Made by a program: the position numbers and the translations under genes. From Nocardioides alkalitolerans (lineage in GTDB: Bacteria; Actinomycetota; Actinomycetes; Propionibacteriales; Nocardioidaceae): a DNA stretch of 64,000 nt. How positions within the stretch are numbered: position 1 is the first letter of the stretch; every line of letters starts with the position of its first letter. The stretch is from the NCBI GenBank assembly GCA_038184435.1, contig CP116227.1, forward strand, positions 62,001 to 126,000, read 5' to 3'. The notes under the pieces were generated by a model. The model was given only the letters and a program-made list of their open reading frames with translations, was not told where the DNA came from and made no database searches. Positions 1-8,753 of this stretch are shown here, piece after piece.

Positions 1-1230
1 ACCGACACCGGCTTCCTGCCGGTGCTCGGTGTGCTGGAGGAGCTCGTCGGCGCCGAGCGCATCTTCTTCGTCGGCGACGTGCCCGAGCAGGGCCGGGGGC
101 TCGCCGAGCTACGCACCCACGGCGCGCTGGGGCACGACCTCGACGTACGCGCCGACGACCCCCTGATGATCTGCTACACGAGCGGCACGACGGGCCGCGC
201 CAAGGGCGCCGTCCTCACCCACGCCAACATGGAGGGCGTCGCCGCGAGCGCGATCGCCGTCGACGCCCTCGGCTTCCGCGACCGCGCGGTCGTCACCGTG
301 CCCCTCGCCTTCACGGGGGCCGGTGTCTCGTTCGCGATCCCGTTCCTGCGCTGCGGCGGCTCGATCCTCATCCGCGACTCCTTCGACCCGGCCCGGCTCC
401 TCGACGACATCGAGCACCGCGGCGTCAGCTTCGTCGGGGTCGTGCCGGTGATCCTCGAGCGGCTCGCCGCCCAGCCGGACTTCGCCGAGCGGGACCTCAG
501 CGGGCTGCGGGTCGCCAAGGTGGGCGGGGCGGCGGTGCCCGAGCACCTGCTGCGCACCTACCACGACCGCGGCGTGGGGCTCGTCAACGCCTACGGCCTC
601 ACCGAGGGCTCGGGCCTCAACCTGGAGCTCCAGGCCCACGAGGCGCTGCGGCGGCTCGGCTCGGTCGGCCTGCCGCTGTGGGGTCAGGAGGCCCGCGTGC
701 TCGACCCGTCCGGCCGCACGTGCGCGCCTGGGGAGCCGGGCGAGCTCGTGCTCGGCGGCAGCTGCGTGCTGCAGGAGTACTGGCGCAACCCCGCTGCCAC
801 CGCCGACACGATCCGCGACGGCTGGCTCCACACGGGGGACCTCGCCACGACCGACGAGGACGGCTACGTCCGGATCGTCGACCGGTCGAAGGACATGATC
901 ATCTCGGGCGGTCTCAACGTGTACCCGGCCGAGATCGAGTCCGTCCTCGCCGGCCACCCCGACGTCGTCGAGGTGGCCGTCGTCGGCGTCCCCGACGAGC
1001 GGTGGGGCGAGACCCCCGTCGCCTGCGTCGTGAGCGCCAACCCCGACCTCGACCTCGCCGACCTGACGACGTACGTCGCGGGCTCGCTCGCGACGTACAA
1101 GAGGCCGACGCGGCTCGAGCTGCGGAGCGAACCGCTGCCGCGGGGGATGAGCGGCAAGGTGCTGAGGCGGGAGCTGCGCTCCGCCCTGGTCGACCGGTCG
1201 TCGGCCGCGGTGGCGGGAGCCGGGTCGTGA
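1..1230 (+). CDS. AMP-binding acyl-CoA ligase, 5' truncated by window edge
   Basis: The reading frame is open from base 1, so the true start lies upstream; an internal ATG at 22 is not credible as a start because AMP-ligases are about 500 residues and only about 409 are visible. The A3 phosphate-binding motif YTSGTTGRAKG is near visible residue 60. The C-terminal half has HTGDLAT, then SKDMIISGGLNVYPAEIE, and ends with the catalytic lysine segment GMSGKVLRREL. It should activate a carboxylic acid to its CoA thioester through an acyl-AMP. The next gene overlaps its stop by 4 bases (GTGA), so they are probably translated together. The substrate cannot be read from the sequence. Confidence 0.93.
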   Translation, partial: TDTGFLPVLGVLEELVGAERIFFVGDVPEQGRGLAELRTHGALGHDLDVRADDPLMICYTSGTTGRAKGAVLTHANMEGVAASAIAVDALGFRDRAVVTVPLAFTGAGVSFAIPFLRCGGSILIRDSFDPARLLDDIEHRGVSFVGVVPVILERLAAQPDFAERDLSGLRVAKVGGAAVPEHLLRTYHDRGVGLVNAYGLTEGSGLNLELQAHEALRRLGSVGLPLWGQEARVLDPSGRTCAPGEPGELVLGGSCVLQEYWRNPAATADTIRDGWLHTGDLATTDEDGYVRIVDRSKDMIISGGLNVYPAEIESVLAGHPDVVEVAVVGVPDERWGETPVACVVSANPDLDLADLTTYVAGSLATYKRPTRLELRSEPLPRGMSGKVLRRELRSALVDRSSAAVAGAGS

Positions 1231-2051
1231 GCGCCCCGCTGGAGGAGGGCGACCCGCTGCAGGTCGAGCGCATCGGGCCCGTCACGGTGCTCACACTGGC
1301 GCGTCCCGAACGCCTCAACGCCCTCTCACACGGGATGCTCCGGCGACTGGGGGAGGTGCTGGACGGGCTGATGTACGACTACGAGCAGCGGGTGGTGGTG
1401 CTGGCCGGGGAGGGGCGCGCCTTCTGCGCGGGCATGGACCTCAAGGGCCAGGCCGACGGCGCGCGCTGGGTGGACGGGGTCGGCGCGATCCAGACGACCT
1501 ACGCCATCCAGGAGGTCGTGGCGCGTGTGATCACGCGGCTGCGGGACGTCCCGCAGCCCGTCGTGGCGGCCGTGCACGGCATCGCCGCGGGCGGCGGGCT
1601 GTCGCTCGCGTGTGCCGCCGACGTGCGCGTCGCCGAGCCCGGGGCGCGGTTCAGCGCGGCGTTCGCCCGGCTCGGCGTCTCCGGCGGCGACATGGGCTCG
1701 TCGTGGTTCCTGCCGCGGATCATCGGGTTCGAGCGGGCGGCCGAGGCGCTCTACACCGGACGGGAGATCGGCGGCGAGGAGGCGGAGCGGATCGGGCTGG
1801 TGGCCCACCTCGTGCCTGCCGGGCGGGCGCGGGCCGAGGCCATCGCGATCGCGGAGCGCATGTGCGAGGTCGCGCCCTTCACGACCCGCATGACGAAGTC
1901 GTTGCTCAACGCCTCGCGTGACGGGGTCGCCCTGCGGCACCACCTCGAGCTCGAGAACCGCACCCAGGTGATGATGACGGCGACCGACGACTTCCGCGAG
2001 GCGTGCGACGCCTTCGGCGAGCGCCGCCCCGCCGCGTTCCGGGACCGGTGA
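1227..2051 (+). CDS. enoyl-CoA hydratase/isomerase (crotonase family)
   Basis: 274 residues from a GTG that overlaps the ligase stop; the same frame stays open further upstream, but that part is antisense-like filler inside the ligase. Crotonase features are clear: GRAFCAGMDLKG near residue 70 and the oxyanion segment AAGGGLSLACAADVRV near residue 125. Where many hydratases carry catalytic glutamates it reads RLGVSGGDMGSSWFLPR, so the usual second Glu position is changed and an isomerase, hydrolase or atypical hydratase role is possible. It should act on an unsaturated acyl-CoA made by the ligase and dehydrogenases of this cluster. Confidence 0.9.
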   Translation: MSAPLEEGDPLQVERIGPVTVLTLARPERLNALSHGMLRRLGEVLDGLMYDYEQRVVVLAGEGRAFCAGMDLKGQADGARWVDGVGAIQTTYAIQEVVARVITRLRDVPQPVVAAVHGIAAGGGLSLACAADVRVAEPGARFSAAFARLGVSGGDMGSSWFLPRIIGFERAAEALYTGREIGGEEAERIGLVAHLVPAGRARAEAIAIAERMCEVAPFTTRMTKSLLNASRDGVALRHHLELENRTQVMMTATDDFREACDAFGERRPAAFRDR

Positions 2052-2533
2052 TGGACGCGCGGCCGGCGGAGGCCGCCGGCCCCGACGGGCTGCTCACGTG
2101 GTTCAACGATCTCCCGGTCATCCGGTGGATCGGCGTCGAGTGCGTCGACGTCGCGGTGGGTCGCGTGCGGGCGCTGCTCCACGTGCGTCCCGAGCACCGC
2201 AACCCCGGCGGGGCGGTCAACGGCGGCGTGCTGCTGGCCGCTGCCGACGTCGTCGCCGGGGCCGCGGTGACCTCGACCGGACCGCCCGGCACCGGCGCGG
2301 CGACCACCGACCTGACGATGCACTTCCTCGCGGCCGCCGTCGAGGCCCCGCTCCGGCTGGAGGCCGAGGTGCTCCGGCGGGGGCGGGGCAACGGCGTACC
2401 GCACGTGCGCATCTCCGACGCCGACGGCCGCCTCTGCGCCGTTGCGACGGGGACGTGGGTGGTGCGGGAGTCCGGGTGGTCAGGGACTACGACAGGCTGC
2501 CCGCCCCGTACGCCTCCCGGAGCCGCGCCTTGA
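2051..2533 (+). CDS. PaaI-like hotdog-fold thioesterase
   Basis: 160 residues; the ATG overlaps the TGA of the preceding hydratase by one base, which fixes the start. The hotdog core is visible: NPGGAVNGGVLLAAADVVAG around residue 55 replaces the common HGG...D motif with NGG, followed by TTDLTMHFLAA, a typical second strand. Such proteins hydrolyse acyl-CoA or aryl-CoA thioesters, often to free CoA trapped in dead-end intermediates. The last 47 bases overlap the 3' end of the convergent ligase on the other strand, so there is no room for a terminator between them. Confidence 0.82.
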   Translation: MDARPAEAAGPDGLLTWFNDLPVIRWIGVECVDVAVGRVRALLHVRPEHRNPGGAVNGGVLLAAADVVAGAAVTSTGPPGTGAATTDLTMHFLAAAVEAPLRLEAEVLRRGRGNGVPHVRISDADGRLCAVATGTWVVRESGWSGTTTGCPPRTPPGAAP

Positions 2534-4016
2534 CCACCTTGCCGGTCGGGTTCACGGGCAGGGGATCAGCGACGAGCACGATCTCCTTGGGACGCTTGTA
2601 GTCCGTCAGCCGCACCGTGCAGTGCGCGCGCAGGGCGTCCACCCCGAGCGTCGACCCCGGCCGGGGCCGCACGACGGCGACGACGCGCTCGCCCCACCGC
2701 TCGTCCGGTACGCCGATGACGGCGGCCTCCGCGACGTCGGCGAGCTCGTGGAGCACGTCCTCGACCTCGGCCGGGTAGACGTTGTAGCCGCCCGTGATCA
2801 CCATGTCCTTGAGGCGGCCCGTGACGTAGAGGTAGCCCTCGTCGTCCCGCCGCCCGAGGTCGCCGGTGCGCAGCCAGCCGTCGACGACGGCGCGCTCGTC
2901 GGGCCGCTCCCAGTAGCCGGCCATGACGGCCGGTCCCGACACGCAGATCTCGCCGATCTCGTCGGGTCCCGCCTCGCGGTCGCCGACGAGCACCCGCACG
3001 TCGCTGTACGTCAGGGGTCGGCCGATCGAGCCGACCTTGCGCACCGCGTCCTCCGGCATCAGGCAGGTCGAGAAGCCGCACGACTCGGTGAGCCCGTAGC
3101 CCTGCACGAAGACGTCGAGGCCGCGGGCGCGGTAGCGCTCGATGAGGCTGACGGGCATGGGGGCCGCGGCCGAGAGCACGCGCTGGAAGCAGGTGAGGTC
3201 GAGGTCCGCGAAGGCCGGGTGGTCGAGGAGTGCCGTGAACACGGTCGGCACGCTCGCCATGTAGGTCGGGCGGAAGGTGCGGACCGCATCCGCGATCGTC
3301 TCCGGGGTGCCCGCCGTGAGGAGCCGCAGGGTGCAGCCCAGGTGCAGGAACGGCAGCACCCCGGCGAGCATCGCCCCCGAGACGCTGATCGGCAGCGAGA
3401 CCAGGGGGCGGTCGTCGCGGTGGAAGCCCAGGTCGACGGCCAGCGACGTCGCGACGGCCGCGATGTTGCGGTGCGTGATCATCGCGCCCTTGGGCAGCCC
3501 GGTGGTGCCCGATGTGTAGAAGAGGCCGGCCGTGCTCGTCTCGTCGAAGTCCGCCACGGGGAACGGCGCCGCCGGTGCGTCGGCCGCGGGCCACCCGGCG
3601 CCGTCGGTGCTGAGCACGACGAGGTCGCCGTCGACGGTGCCCTGCAGCGCGATGGCACGGTCGACGGCCACCGCCTGCGTGACGAGCAGCCGGGGTCGGC
3701 TGTCCCGCACGAGCGCGGCGACCTCGCGGTCGGCGAGCCGCGGGTTGAGGGGCACGTAGACCGCCCCGAGCCGCAGCACGGCCAGCATCGCGGGCAGGTA
3801 CTCCGCCCCGTTCTCGTGGAGCACCGCCACCCGGTCGCCGTGCCCGATCCCGTGGTCGCGCAGCACGTGGGCGACCTGCCACGTGCGGCGCTCGAGCGCG
3901 GCGTACGTGATCGTGCGGTCGTCGAGCACGAGCGCGGGCTTCTCCCCGAAGCGGTCGGCGTGCCGGGTGATCCAGGTGGCGACCCCGGGCCGGTAGGCGA
4001 GGGCCGCGACGCTCAC
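2487..4016 (-). CDS. AMP-binding acyl-CoA ligase
   Basis: 509 residues from a GTG at 4016 that overlaps the stop of the upstream LLM gene (GTGA); an extra 29 codons open upstream are arginine-rich and not family-like. The adenylation core is complete: FYTSGTTGLPKGAMITHRN, the GYGLTE motif, LRTGDLG, and KDMVITGGYNVYPAEVED, ending in the catalytic NPTGKVVKARL. It is a class I long- or medium-chain/aryl acid CoA ligase, the second of three in this island. Its coupling to an F420-type oxidoreductase suggests both act on the same compound. Substrate unknown. Confidence 0.93.
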   Translation of the reverse strand: MSVAALAYRPGVATWITRHADRFGEKPALVLDDRTITYAALERRTWQVAHVLRDHGIGHGDRVAVLHENGAEYLPAMLAVLRLGAVYVPLNPRLADREVAALVRDSRPRLLVTQAVAVDRAIALQGTVDGDLVVLSTDGAGWPAADAPAAPFPVADFDETSTAGLFYTSGTTGLPKGAMITHRNIAAVATSLAVDLGFHRDDRPLVSLPISVSGAMLAGVLPFLHLGCTLRLLTAGTPETIADAVRTFRPTYMASVPTVFTALLDHPAFADLDLTCFQRVLSAAAPMPVSLIERYRARGLDVFVQGYGLTESCGFSTCLMPEDAVRKVGSIGRPLTYSDVRVLVGDREAGPDEIGEICVSGPAVMAGYWERPDERAVVDGWLRTGDLGRRDDEGYLYVTGRLKDMVITGGYNVYPAEVEDVLHELADVAEAAVIGVPDERWGERVVAVVRPRPGSTLGVDALRAHCTVRLTDYKRPKEIVLVADPLPVNPTGKVVKARLREAYGAGSLS

Positions 4017-5032
4017 AGCCCGACCTCGGCGGCCAGCGCCTTCATCGCGACCTGGTCGCGCAGCTCCATGAGCACGACGGTGCCGACGGGGGAGTCCCGC
4101 CACAGGCGCAGCCGCTCGCGGATGCGACCCGGCGGCCCGATGAGCGACGTGCCGTCGACGAGCTCGTCGGGGATCGCGTCGACCGCCTCCTCGCGGCGGC
4201 CGGCGAGGAACAGCTCCTGCACCTCAGCGGCCACGTCGCCGTACCCCGCCCGCGTGATCGCGTCGACGTGGAAGTTGGTGCCCTTGACGCCCATGCCGCC
4301 GACGTACCAGGCCAGCGGCTCCTTCGCCCGCCGGAATGCCGCGCCCAGGTCGTCGTCGACGAACGTGTTGACCATGGCCGCGATCTCGAAGCCCGGGCGG
4401 GCGCGGGCGAGCACGTCGCCGTACGCCGCGGTGAAGCTCTCCACGTGCACGAACGCCGGGATCCACCCGTCGCCGATCTCCAGCGCCAGGTCGACGTTCT
4501 TCGGTCCCTGGGCGCCGAGCAGCACGGGGATGTCGGGGCGCAGGGGCTCGGTGATGAGCCGCAGCGGCTTGCCGAGGCCGGCGCCGCCGGGGTGGGGGAG
4601 CGGGTAGAACTCGCCGTCGTGGCGGACGGGCTCGTCGCGGGCCCAGATGGCGCGGAGCACCTCGACGTACTCCCGGGTGCGGGCCAGGGGCCGCGGGAAC
4701 GGGCGGCCGTACCAGCCCTCGACGACCTGGGGCCCCGAGACCCCCAGGCCGAGCCGGAGGCGCCCGCCGCTGAGGGCGTCGAGCGTCATCGCCGCCATCG
4801 CCGCGTTGGCCGGGGTGCGGGCGTCGATCTGGCAGATCGAGGTGCCGAGCCCGATGCGGGAGGTGCGGGCGGCGTACCAGGTCAGCGGCGTGAGCGCGTC
4901 CGACCCGTAGGCCTCGCCGATCCACACCGAGTCGTAGCCGAGGGACTCCGCGGCGACGACGGCCGCGGAGTCGTCCACGGGACGGCGCTGCCAGTAGCCG
5001 AGTCCGATGCCGAGCTTCAGGTCCGTGACCAC
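4013..5032 (-). CDS. LLM-class F420-dependent oxidoreductase
   Basis: 339 residues. The GTG at 5032 follows GGGAGGA with a 6-7 base gap. The luciferase-like TIM barrel is recognisable from GIGLGYWQ at the N-terminus, AAESLGYDSVWIGEAYGSDA, RIGLGTSICQI, RTPANAAMAAMTLD and RLRLGLGVSGPQVVEGWYG. Bacterial members with this pattern usually take hydride from F420H2, sometimes FMNH2. F420 use is supported by fbiC, the F420 precursor synthase, 15 kb away, but that is inference. It is the first gene of a two-gene minus-strand unit with the ligase, divergent from another ligase across a palindrome. Confidence 0.9.
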   Translation of the reverse strand: MVTDLKLGIGLGYWQRRPVDDSAAVVAAESLGYDSVWIGEAYGSDALTPLTWYAARTSRIGLGTSICQIDARTPANAAMAAMTLDALSGGRLRLGLGVSGPQVVEGWYGRPFPRPLARTREYVEVLRAIWARDEPVRHDGEFYPLPHPGGAGLGKPLRLITEPLRPDIPVLLGAQGPKNVDLALEIGDGWIPAFVHVESFTAAYGDVLARARPGFEIAAMVNTFVDDDLGAAFRRAKEPLAWYVGGMGVKGTNFHVDAITRAGYGDVAAEVQELFLAGRREEAVDAIPDELVDGTSLIGPPGRIRERLRLWRDSPVGTVVLMELRDQVAMKALAAEVGL

Positions 5033-5078
5033 GGTGGTCCTCCCAGGCGACGACGGTGTCTGTGCCCTGCACCCTAGT

Positions 5079-5096
5079 CAACCATTCGTTTGGTTG
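5079..5096. promoter_or_regulatory. inverted repeat in divergent promoter, candidate TetR-type operator
   Basis: CAACCA, six bases, then TGGTTG: perfect 6-bp arms in the 121-bp gap between the divergent LLM and ligase-fusion genes. It is directly followed by TATAGC, a possible -10 for the rightward gene. TetR-family repressors of CoA-dependent catabolism often bind such sites; no tetR gene is in the window, so the regulator is unknown. Confidence 0.45.
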
Positions 5097-5153
5097 TATA
5101 GCGTCACCGGCGAGCGACCGGTGCCGGTCGCCGAACGAGGAGGTTCGAGGGCC

Positions 5154-7049
5154 ATGGACATCGGTGGGGCGATCGCGCACTGGGCGCAGCGGCGGCCGGA
5201 GGAGCCCGCCGTCCGCGACGACGACGGCGACCTGACCTGGCGCGGGCTCCGCGACGCCGCCGGGGCCGAGGCCGCGCACCTCGCGCGGCTCGGCGTCGAG
5301 CCTGGCGACCGCGTCGGCGTGGTGATGGCCAACTCCCGCGCCTTCTGCGTCGCCGTGCTGGGCACCGTGGCCGCGGGCGGCATCGTCGTGCCGATGAACC
5401 ACCGGCTCCACCCGCGGGAGATGGCCGACCAGCTCGCCGACGCGGGGGTGCGGGTCGTGCTCCACGACGCGACGTACGCCGCGGCCGCGCGCGAGGTGGG
5501 GACGGCGCTCGACGTGTCGCTCCACGAGGTCGTGCTCCCCGGGCCCGTCCCCGACGACGCGGAGCGCGTGCACCGGTCGCGCGAGCTGGACGACGTCGCC
5601 GTGATCCTCTACTCCTCGGGCACGACGGGCCGTCCGCGCGGGGCGGCGATCACCCATCGCGCCATCCTGACGATGGCGCACGACCGCATCGTCGACGACG
5701 GGTGGTCGCGGGACACGGTCACCTACGTGCCCTACCCGCTCGCCTTCGCGGCCGGCCTGCTCGCGTCGTGGCTGGCCACGGCGGTCGCCGGCGGCCTGCT
5801 CGTCACCGATGCGGCGTTCGATCCGGGGCGGGCGCTGCGGCGCTTCGCCGAGGACCGCGTCACGGTGCTCCTGGCCGTGCCGGCCGTGTGGCAGGCGATC
5901 GTCGCGCACCCCGACGTGGCGAGCACCGACGTCTCGTCGCTCCGCACGGCCTCCTCGGGTGGCGCCATGGTCACGCCCGAGCTGATGGCGGCGTGCCGCG
6001 ACCGCGGGATCCTGCTGTCGCAGGGCTACGGCCTCACCGAGTGCTCGGGCGTCGCGACCGCGCTGCGGCCGGCCGAGGTCGCCACCCGGCCCGGCTCCGT
6101 CGGGCGCACGATGATGCTCACCGAGACCCGCATCGTCGGGCCCGACGGCGTCGACGTGCCCGACGGCGAGCCCGGTGAGCTGTGGCTGCGGGGGCCGGCG
6201 ATGATGGCCGGCTACTGGCGCGACGGTGCGCCCGACCCGGCGTCGCTGACCGACGGCTGGGTGCGCACCGGTGACCTCGCGACGCGGGACGCCGAGGGCT
6301 ACCTCGCGATCGTCGACCGCATCAAGGACCTCATCATCACGGGCGGCATCAACGTCGTGCCGGCCGAGATCGAGCGGGCGCTGGACGCGCTGCCCGGCGT
6401 CGTCGAGAGCGCCGTGGTCGGGGTGCCGCACGAGCGCTGGGGCGAGACGCCGTGGGCCGTGGTCGTCACGGACGCGGACCATCCCGACCTCACGCCCGCC
6501 GACGTCGAGCGCGCCCTGCGCGAGCGCCTGGCCGGCTTCAAGATCCCCAGCCGCATCGAGGTGCGCCACGAGCCGCTGCCGCGCAGCGCCAACGGCAAGG
6601 TGCTGCGACGGCGCCTGCGCGACGCGGCCCTCGACGGCCCGCCCGCGGCGGAGGGAGAGGAGCGTCGGCAGCAGGTCGTCGACCTCGTCGAGCGCTACTT
6701 CGCCGCGGTCAACGCCCGCGACTGGGACGCGTTCCGGGACACGCTCCACCCCGAGGTCACGATCCGGCAGGGCGACCTGCTCGAGGCGGCGGGGATCGCG
6801 AGGGTGACGCGGCTCTACCAGGCGATCGTCGCGCAGTGGGACGAGCACGAGGACCGTCCGACCCGCGTGCTCGTCGACGGCGACACCGCCGCCGTCGAGA
6901 TCACCTTCACCGGACGGCGCCCCGACGGCACGCCCGTCACATTCCCCGCGATGGACGTGCTCACCGTCGAGGACGGTCGCGTGCGCCGGGTGTCGACCTG
7001 GTACGACACCGACGTCGTGGTCCCGCTCGTCACGGGCCGGGCGGGCTGA
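5154..7049 (+). CDS. acyl-CoA ligase fused to NTF2/SnoaL-like domain
   Basis: 631 residues; the ATG at 5154 has GAGGAGG about 10 bases upstream, so the longer open frame is not used. Residues 1 to about 495 are a complete AMP-ligase: ILYSSGTTGRPRGAAITH near 155, GYGLTEC, VRTGDLAT, KDLIITGGINVVPAEIE, and the terminal lysine motif SANGKVLRRRL. From about residue 505 a second domain of some 125 residues begins (VVDLVERYFAAVNARDWDAF...), with the conical NTF2/SnoaL pattern including VLVDGDTAAVEITFTG and RVSTWYDTD. SnoaL-like folds include hydratases, isomerases, cyclases and non-catalytic binding domains, so the fused domain may process or hold the acyl product. The 3' end overlaps the convergent CMD gene by 20 bases. 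Confidence 0.9.
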   Translation: MDIGGAIAHWAQRRPEEPAVRDDDGDLTWRGLRDAAGAEAAHLARLGVEPGDRVGVVMANSRAFCVAVLGTVAAGGIVVPMNHRLHPREMADQLADAGVRVVLHDATYAAAAREVGTALDVSLHEVVLPGPVPDDAERVHRSRELDDVAVILYSSGTTGRPRGAAITHRAILTMAHDRIVDDGWSRDTVTYVPYPLAFAAGLLASWLATAVAGGLLVTDAAFDPGRALRRFAEDRVTVLLAVPAVWQAIVAHPDVASTDVSSLRTASSGGAMVTPELMAACRDRGILLSQGYGLTECSGVATALRPAEVATRPGSVGRTMMLTETRIVGPDGVDVPDGEPGELWLRGPAMMAGYWRDGAPDPASLTDGWVRTGDLATRDAEGYLAIVDRIKDLIITGGINVVPAEIERALDALPGVVESAVVGVPHERWGETPWAVVVTDADHPDLTPADVERALRERLAGFKIPSRIEVRHEPLPRSANGKVLRRRLRDAALDGPPAAEGEERRQQVVDLVERYFAAVNARDWDAFRDTLHPEVTIRQGDLLEAAGIARVTRLYQAIVAQWDEHEDRPTRVLVDGDTAAVEITFTGRRPDGTPVTFPAMDVLTVEDGRVRRVSTWYDTDVVVPLVTGRAG

Positions 7050-7560
7050 GCGCGCTCCCCACGGAAGCCTGTCCGGCGTCGTCGAACCGCAGCTCGCTGA
7101 GGCCGTCGCGCGGAGGCACCTCGATGCGGAGCGCCACCGACGCCTTCTGCTGGCTCCACTTGACGACGTCGAGCAGGAGCTCGGCGATCTCCGCCTCGCT
7201 GAAGTGGCGGCGCACCTCGGCACGCAGGTCGGGGCCGGCCGACGCGGGGTCGAGGATCACGGCGTCGGTGAGGCGGAGCGCGGCCTTGGCGCGGTCGGGC
7301 AGGTCGCTGGTCGGCCAGGCGTCGATCTTCGCGGCGGTCGCCTCGTCGAGGTCGTCGACCGCGTCGACGTCCCGCACCGAGCGGCACAGCCGGCAGTCGT
7401 GCACCCGGGCGCAGCGCAGCCGCACGAGCTCGGTGACGACCGGGTCGAGGTGGCGCTGACGCATCGCCGTACCGGCGAAGTCGGCGACCGCGTGGTCGAC
7501 GGGGGTGCCGTACTTCGGCACCGACGGGTCGGTCGGCAGCGGGATGCGCGGGCCGCTCAC
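7030..7560 (-). CDS. carboxymuconolactone decarboxylase/AhpD-like protein with CxxC
   Basis: 176 residues from a GTG at 7560 that overlaps the stop of the upstream gene by 4 bases. The helical CMD pattern is visible: DPVVTELVRLRCARVHDCRL, giving the CRLC (CxxC) redox or structural pair near residue 58, then RAKAALRLTDAVI and HFSEAEIAELLLDVVKW. Family members are gamma-carboxymuconolactone decarboxylases or AhpD-type peroxidase adapters; the CxxC favours the AhpD-like side. It ends a three-gene operon after an SDR and a Cys-less paralogue-like protein. Confidence 0.82.
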   Translation of the reverse strand: MSGPRIPLPTDPSVPKYGTPVDHAVADFAGTAMRQRHLDPVVTELVRLRCARVHDCRLCRSVRDVDAVDDLDEATAAKIDAWPTSDLPDRAKAALRLTDAVILDPASAGPDLRAEVRRHFSEAEIAELLLDVVKWSQQKASVALRIEVPPRDGLSELRFDDAGQASVGSALSPPGP

Positions 7561-7976
7561 GCGAGTACCGCCGCGGCGACGTGGTCGACGCGGGCGCCGA
7601 GGTCGACCGCCCAGACGGCGTTGCACAGCTCGTGGAGGGCGATCGGGTCGAGGTGCTCGAGCAGGGCGTCGACCTCCGCGTCGCCCATCCCCGACACCGC
7701 GAACACGAATTGCTCGACGAAGCCGAGCAGCGCCCGCTGGGCGTCGTCCACGGTCGGCGACGTCGCCCAGTCGTCGAGCGCGTCCCAGGTCGCCGGCGGT
7801 ACGTCGCGGCCCGCGTCCGCGGGCAGCGGCAGTCCCAGCAGCGCGTGCACGCGGTGCCGCACGAGCGCGAGCGTGGTCGCGTCGATGGTCGCGGCGACGA
7901 CGCGGTCGACCTCGGCGAGCGCGGCCACGGTGGCGGGTGCCAGCCGCCCGAGGGCCGCCCGTCCCGGGTGCGTCAC
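7557..7976 (-). CDS. small CMD-like helical protein lacking CxxC
   Basis: 139 residues; the GTG at 7976 overlaps the stop of the upstream SDR and its own stop overlaps the next GTG, so it is coupled on both sides. The sequence is helical and resembles the N-terminal and middle parts of CMD/AhpD proteins: an LALVRHRVHALLG helix, a WATSPTVDDAQRALLGFVEQF segment and a final IALHELCNAVWAVDLGAR helix. It has one cysteine and no CxxC. The overlap with a CxxC-bearing partner suggests a heteromeric pair. I do not know a characterised homologue; the family assignment is moderate. Confidence 0.6.
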   Translation of the reverse strand: MTHPGRAALGRLAPATVAALAEVDRVVAATIDATTLALVRHRVHALLGLPLPADAGRDVPPATWDALDDWATSPTVDDAQRALLGFVEQFVFAVSGMGDAEVDALLEHLDPIALHELCNAVWAVDLGARVDHVAAAVLA

Positions 7977-8731
7977 GGCTGGCCGCCGTCGACGGTGAGG
8001 ATCGAGCCCGTCGTGTAGGAGGACAGGTCGCTGGCCAGGTAGAGCGCCGCGCCGACGATCTCCTCGGGCTCGCCGCCGCGCTTCGCGGCGAAGCCCTGGG
8101 CGCGCTGGGCGAACGCCTCGGCGTCCCAGGACTTGCTGATGTCGGTGAGGAACGTGCCGGCCATGATCGCGTTGACGCGGACCGACGGGCCGAAGGTGTG
8201 GGCGAAGCCGACGGTGAGGGCGTTCAGCCCGGCCTTCGCCGCGGCGTACGGGAGGATGTGCGGCTTCGGGTGCACCGCCCCGGCGCTCGAGATGTTGATG
8301 ATCGAGCCGCCCTCGCCCGCGGCCATCCGCGTGCCGACGAGCGCGGTGAGGCGGAACGGGCCCTTGAGGTTGACGTCGAGCACCTTGTCGAAGAGGGCCT
8401 CGGAGACGTCGGTGACCGTGTCGTAGAGCGGCGACATGCCCGCGTTGTTGACGAGCACGTCGATGCGGCCGAAGGCGTCGTAGACCTCGTCGACGAAGCC
8501 GTCCAGGGCCTCCCACTTGCCGACGTGCGCCCCGAGGCCGAGGGTGCGGCGTCCCGTGAGCTCGGCCAGCTCGGCGGCGAACTCGACGCAGGCGTCGCCG
8601 TTGCGGCTCGCGATGACGACGTCCGCGCCGGCGCGGGCCAGCCCGATCGCCATGGCGCGGCCGAGGCCGCGGCTGCCGCCCGTCACGACGGCGACGCGGC
8701 CGGTGAGGTCGAAGCGGGGGGTGTCGTTCAC
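7973..8731 (-). CDS. short-chain dehydrogenase/reductase
   Basis: 252 residues from a GTG at 8731, with GAGGAG close upstream. The classical SDR marks are present: VVTGGSRGLG nucleotide-binding turn near residue 15, NNAG near 93, catalytic serine in IINISSAG, YAAAK active-site pair near 160, and a C-terminal SSYTTGSILTVDGGQ. The residue after the second strand is unclear for NAD versus NADP choice. It probably oxidises or reduces a hydroxyl/keto-acyl intermediate. First gene of a coupled operon with two CMD-like proteins, divergent from the dehydrogenase operon. Confidence 0.92.
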   Translation of the reverse strand: MNDTPRFDLTGRVAVVTGGSRGLGRAMAIGLARAGADVVIASRNGDACVEFAAELAELTGRRTLGLGAHVGKWEALDGFVDEVYDAFGRIDVLVNNAGMSPLYDTVTDVSEALFDKVLDVNLKGPFRLTALVGTRMAAGEGGSIINISSAGAVHPKPHILPYAAAKAGLNALTVGFAHTFGPSVRVNAIMAGTFLTDISKSWDAEAFAQRAQGFAAKRGGEPEEIVGAALYLASDLSSYTTGSILTVDGGQP

Positions 8732-8753
8732 GGGTTCTCCTCGACGGGTCGGC

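Noticed and set aside
4224..7223. Very long antisense open frames (about 1000 residues here, about 2000 at 13306-19338, about 1000 at 26445-29525)
   Set aside because: They are arginine/alanine/glycine-rich, lie opposite or out of frame with clear conserved genes, and show no family motif; they are a product of high GC content and lack of stop codons.
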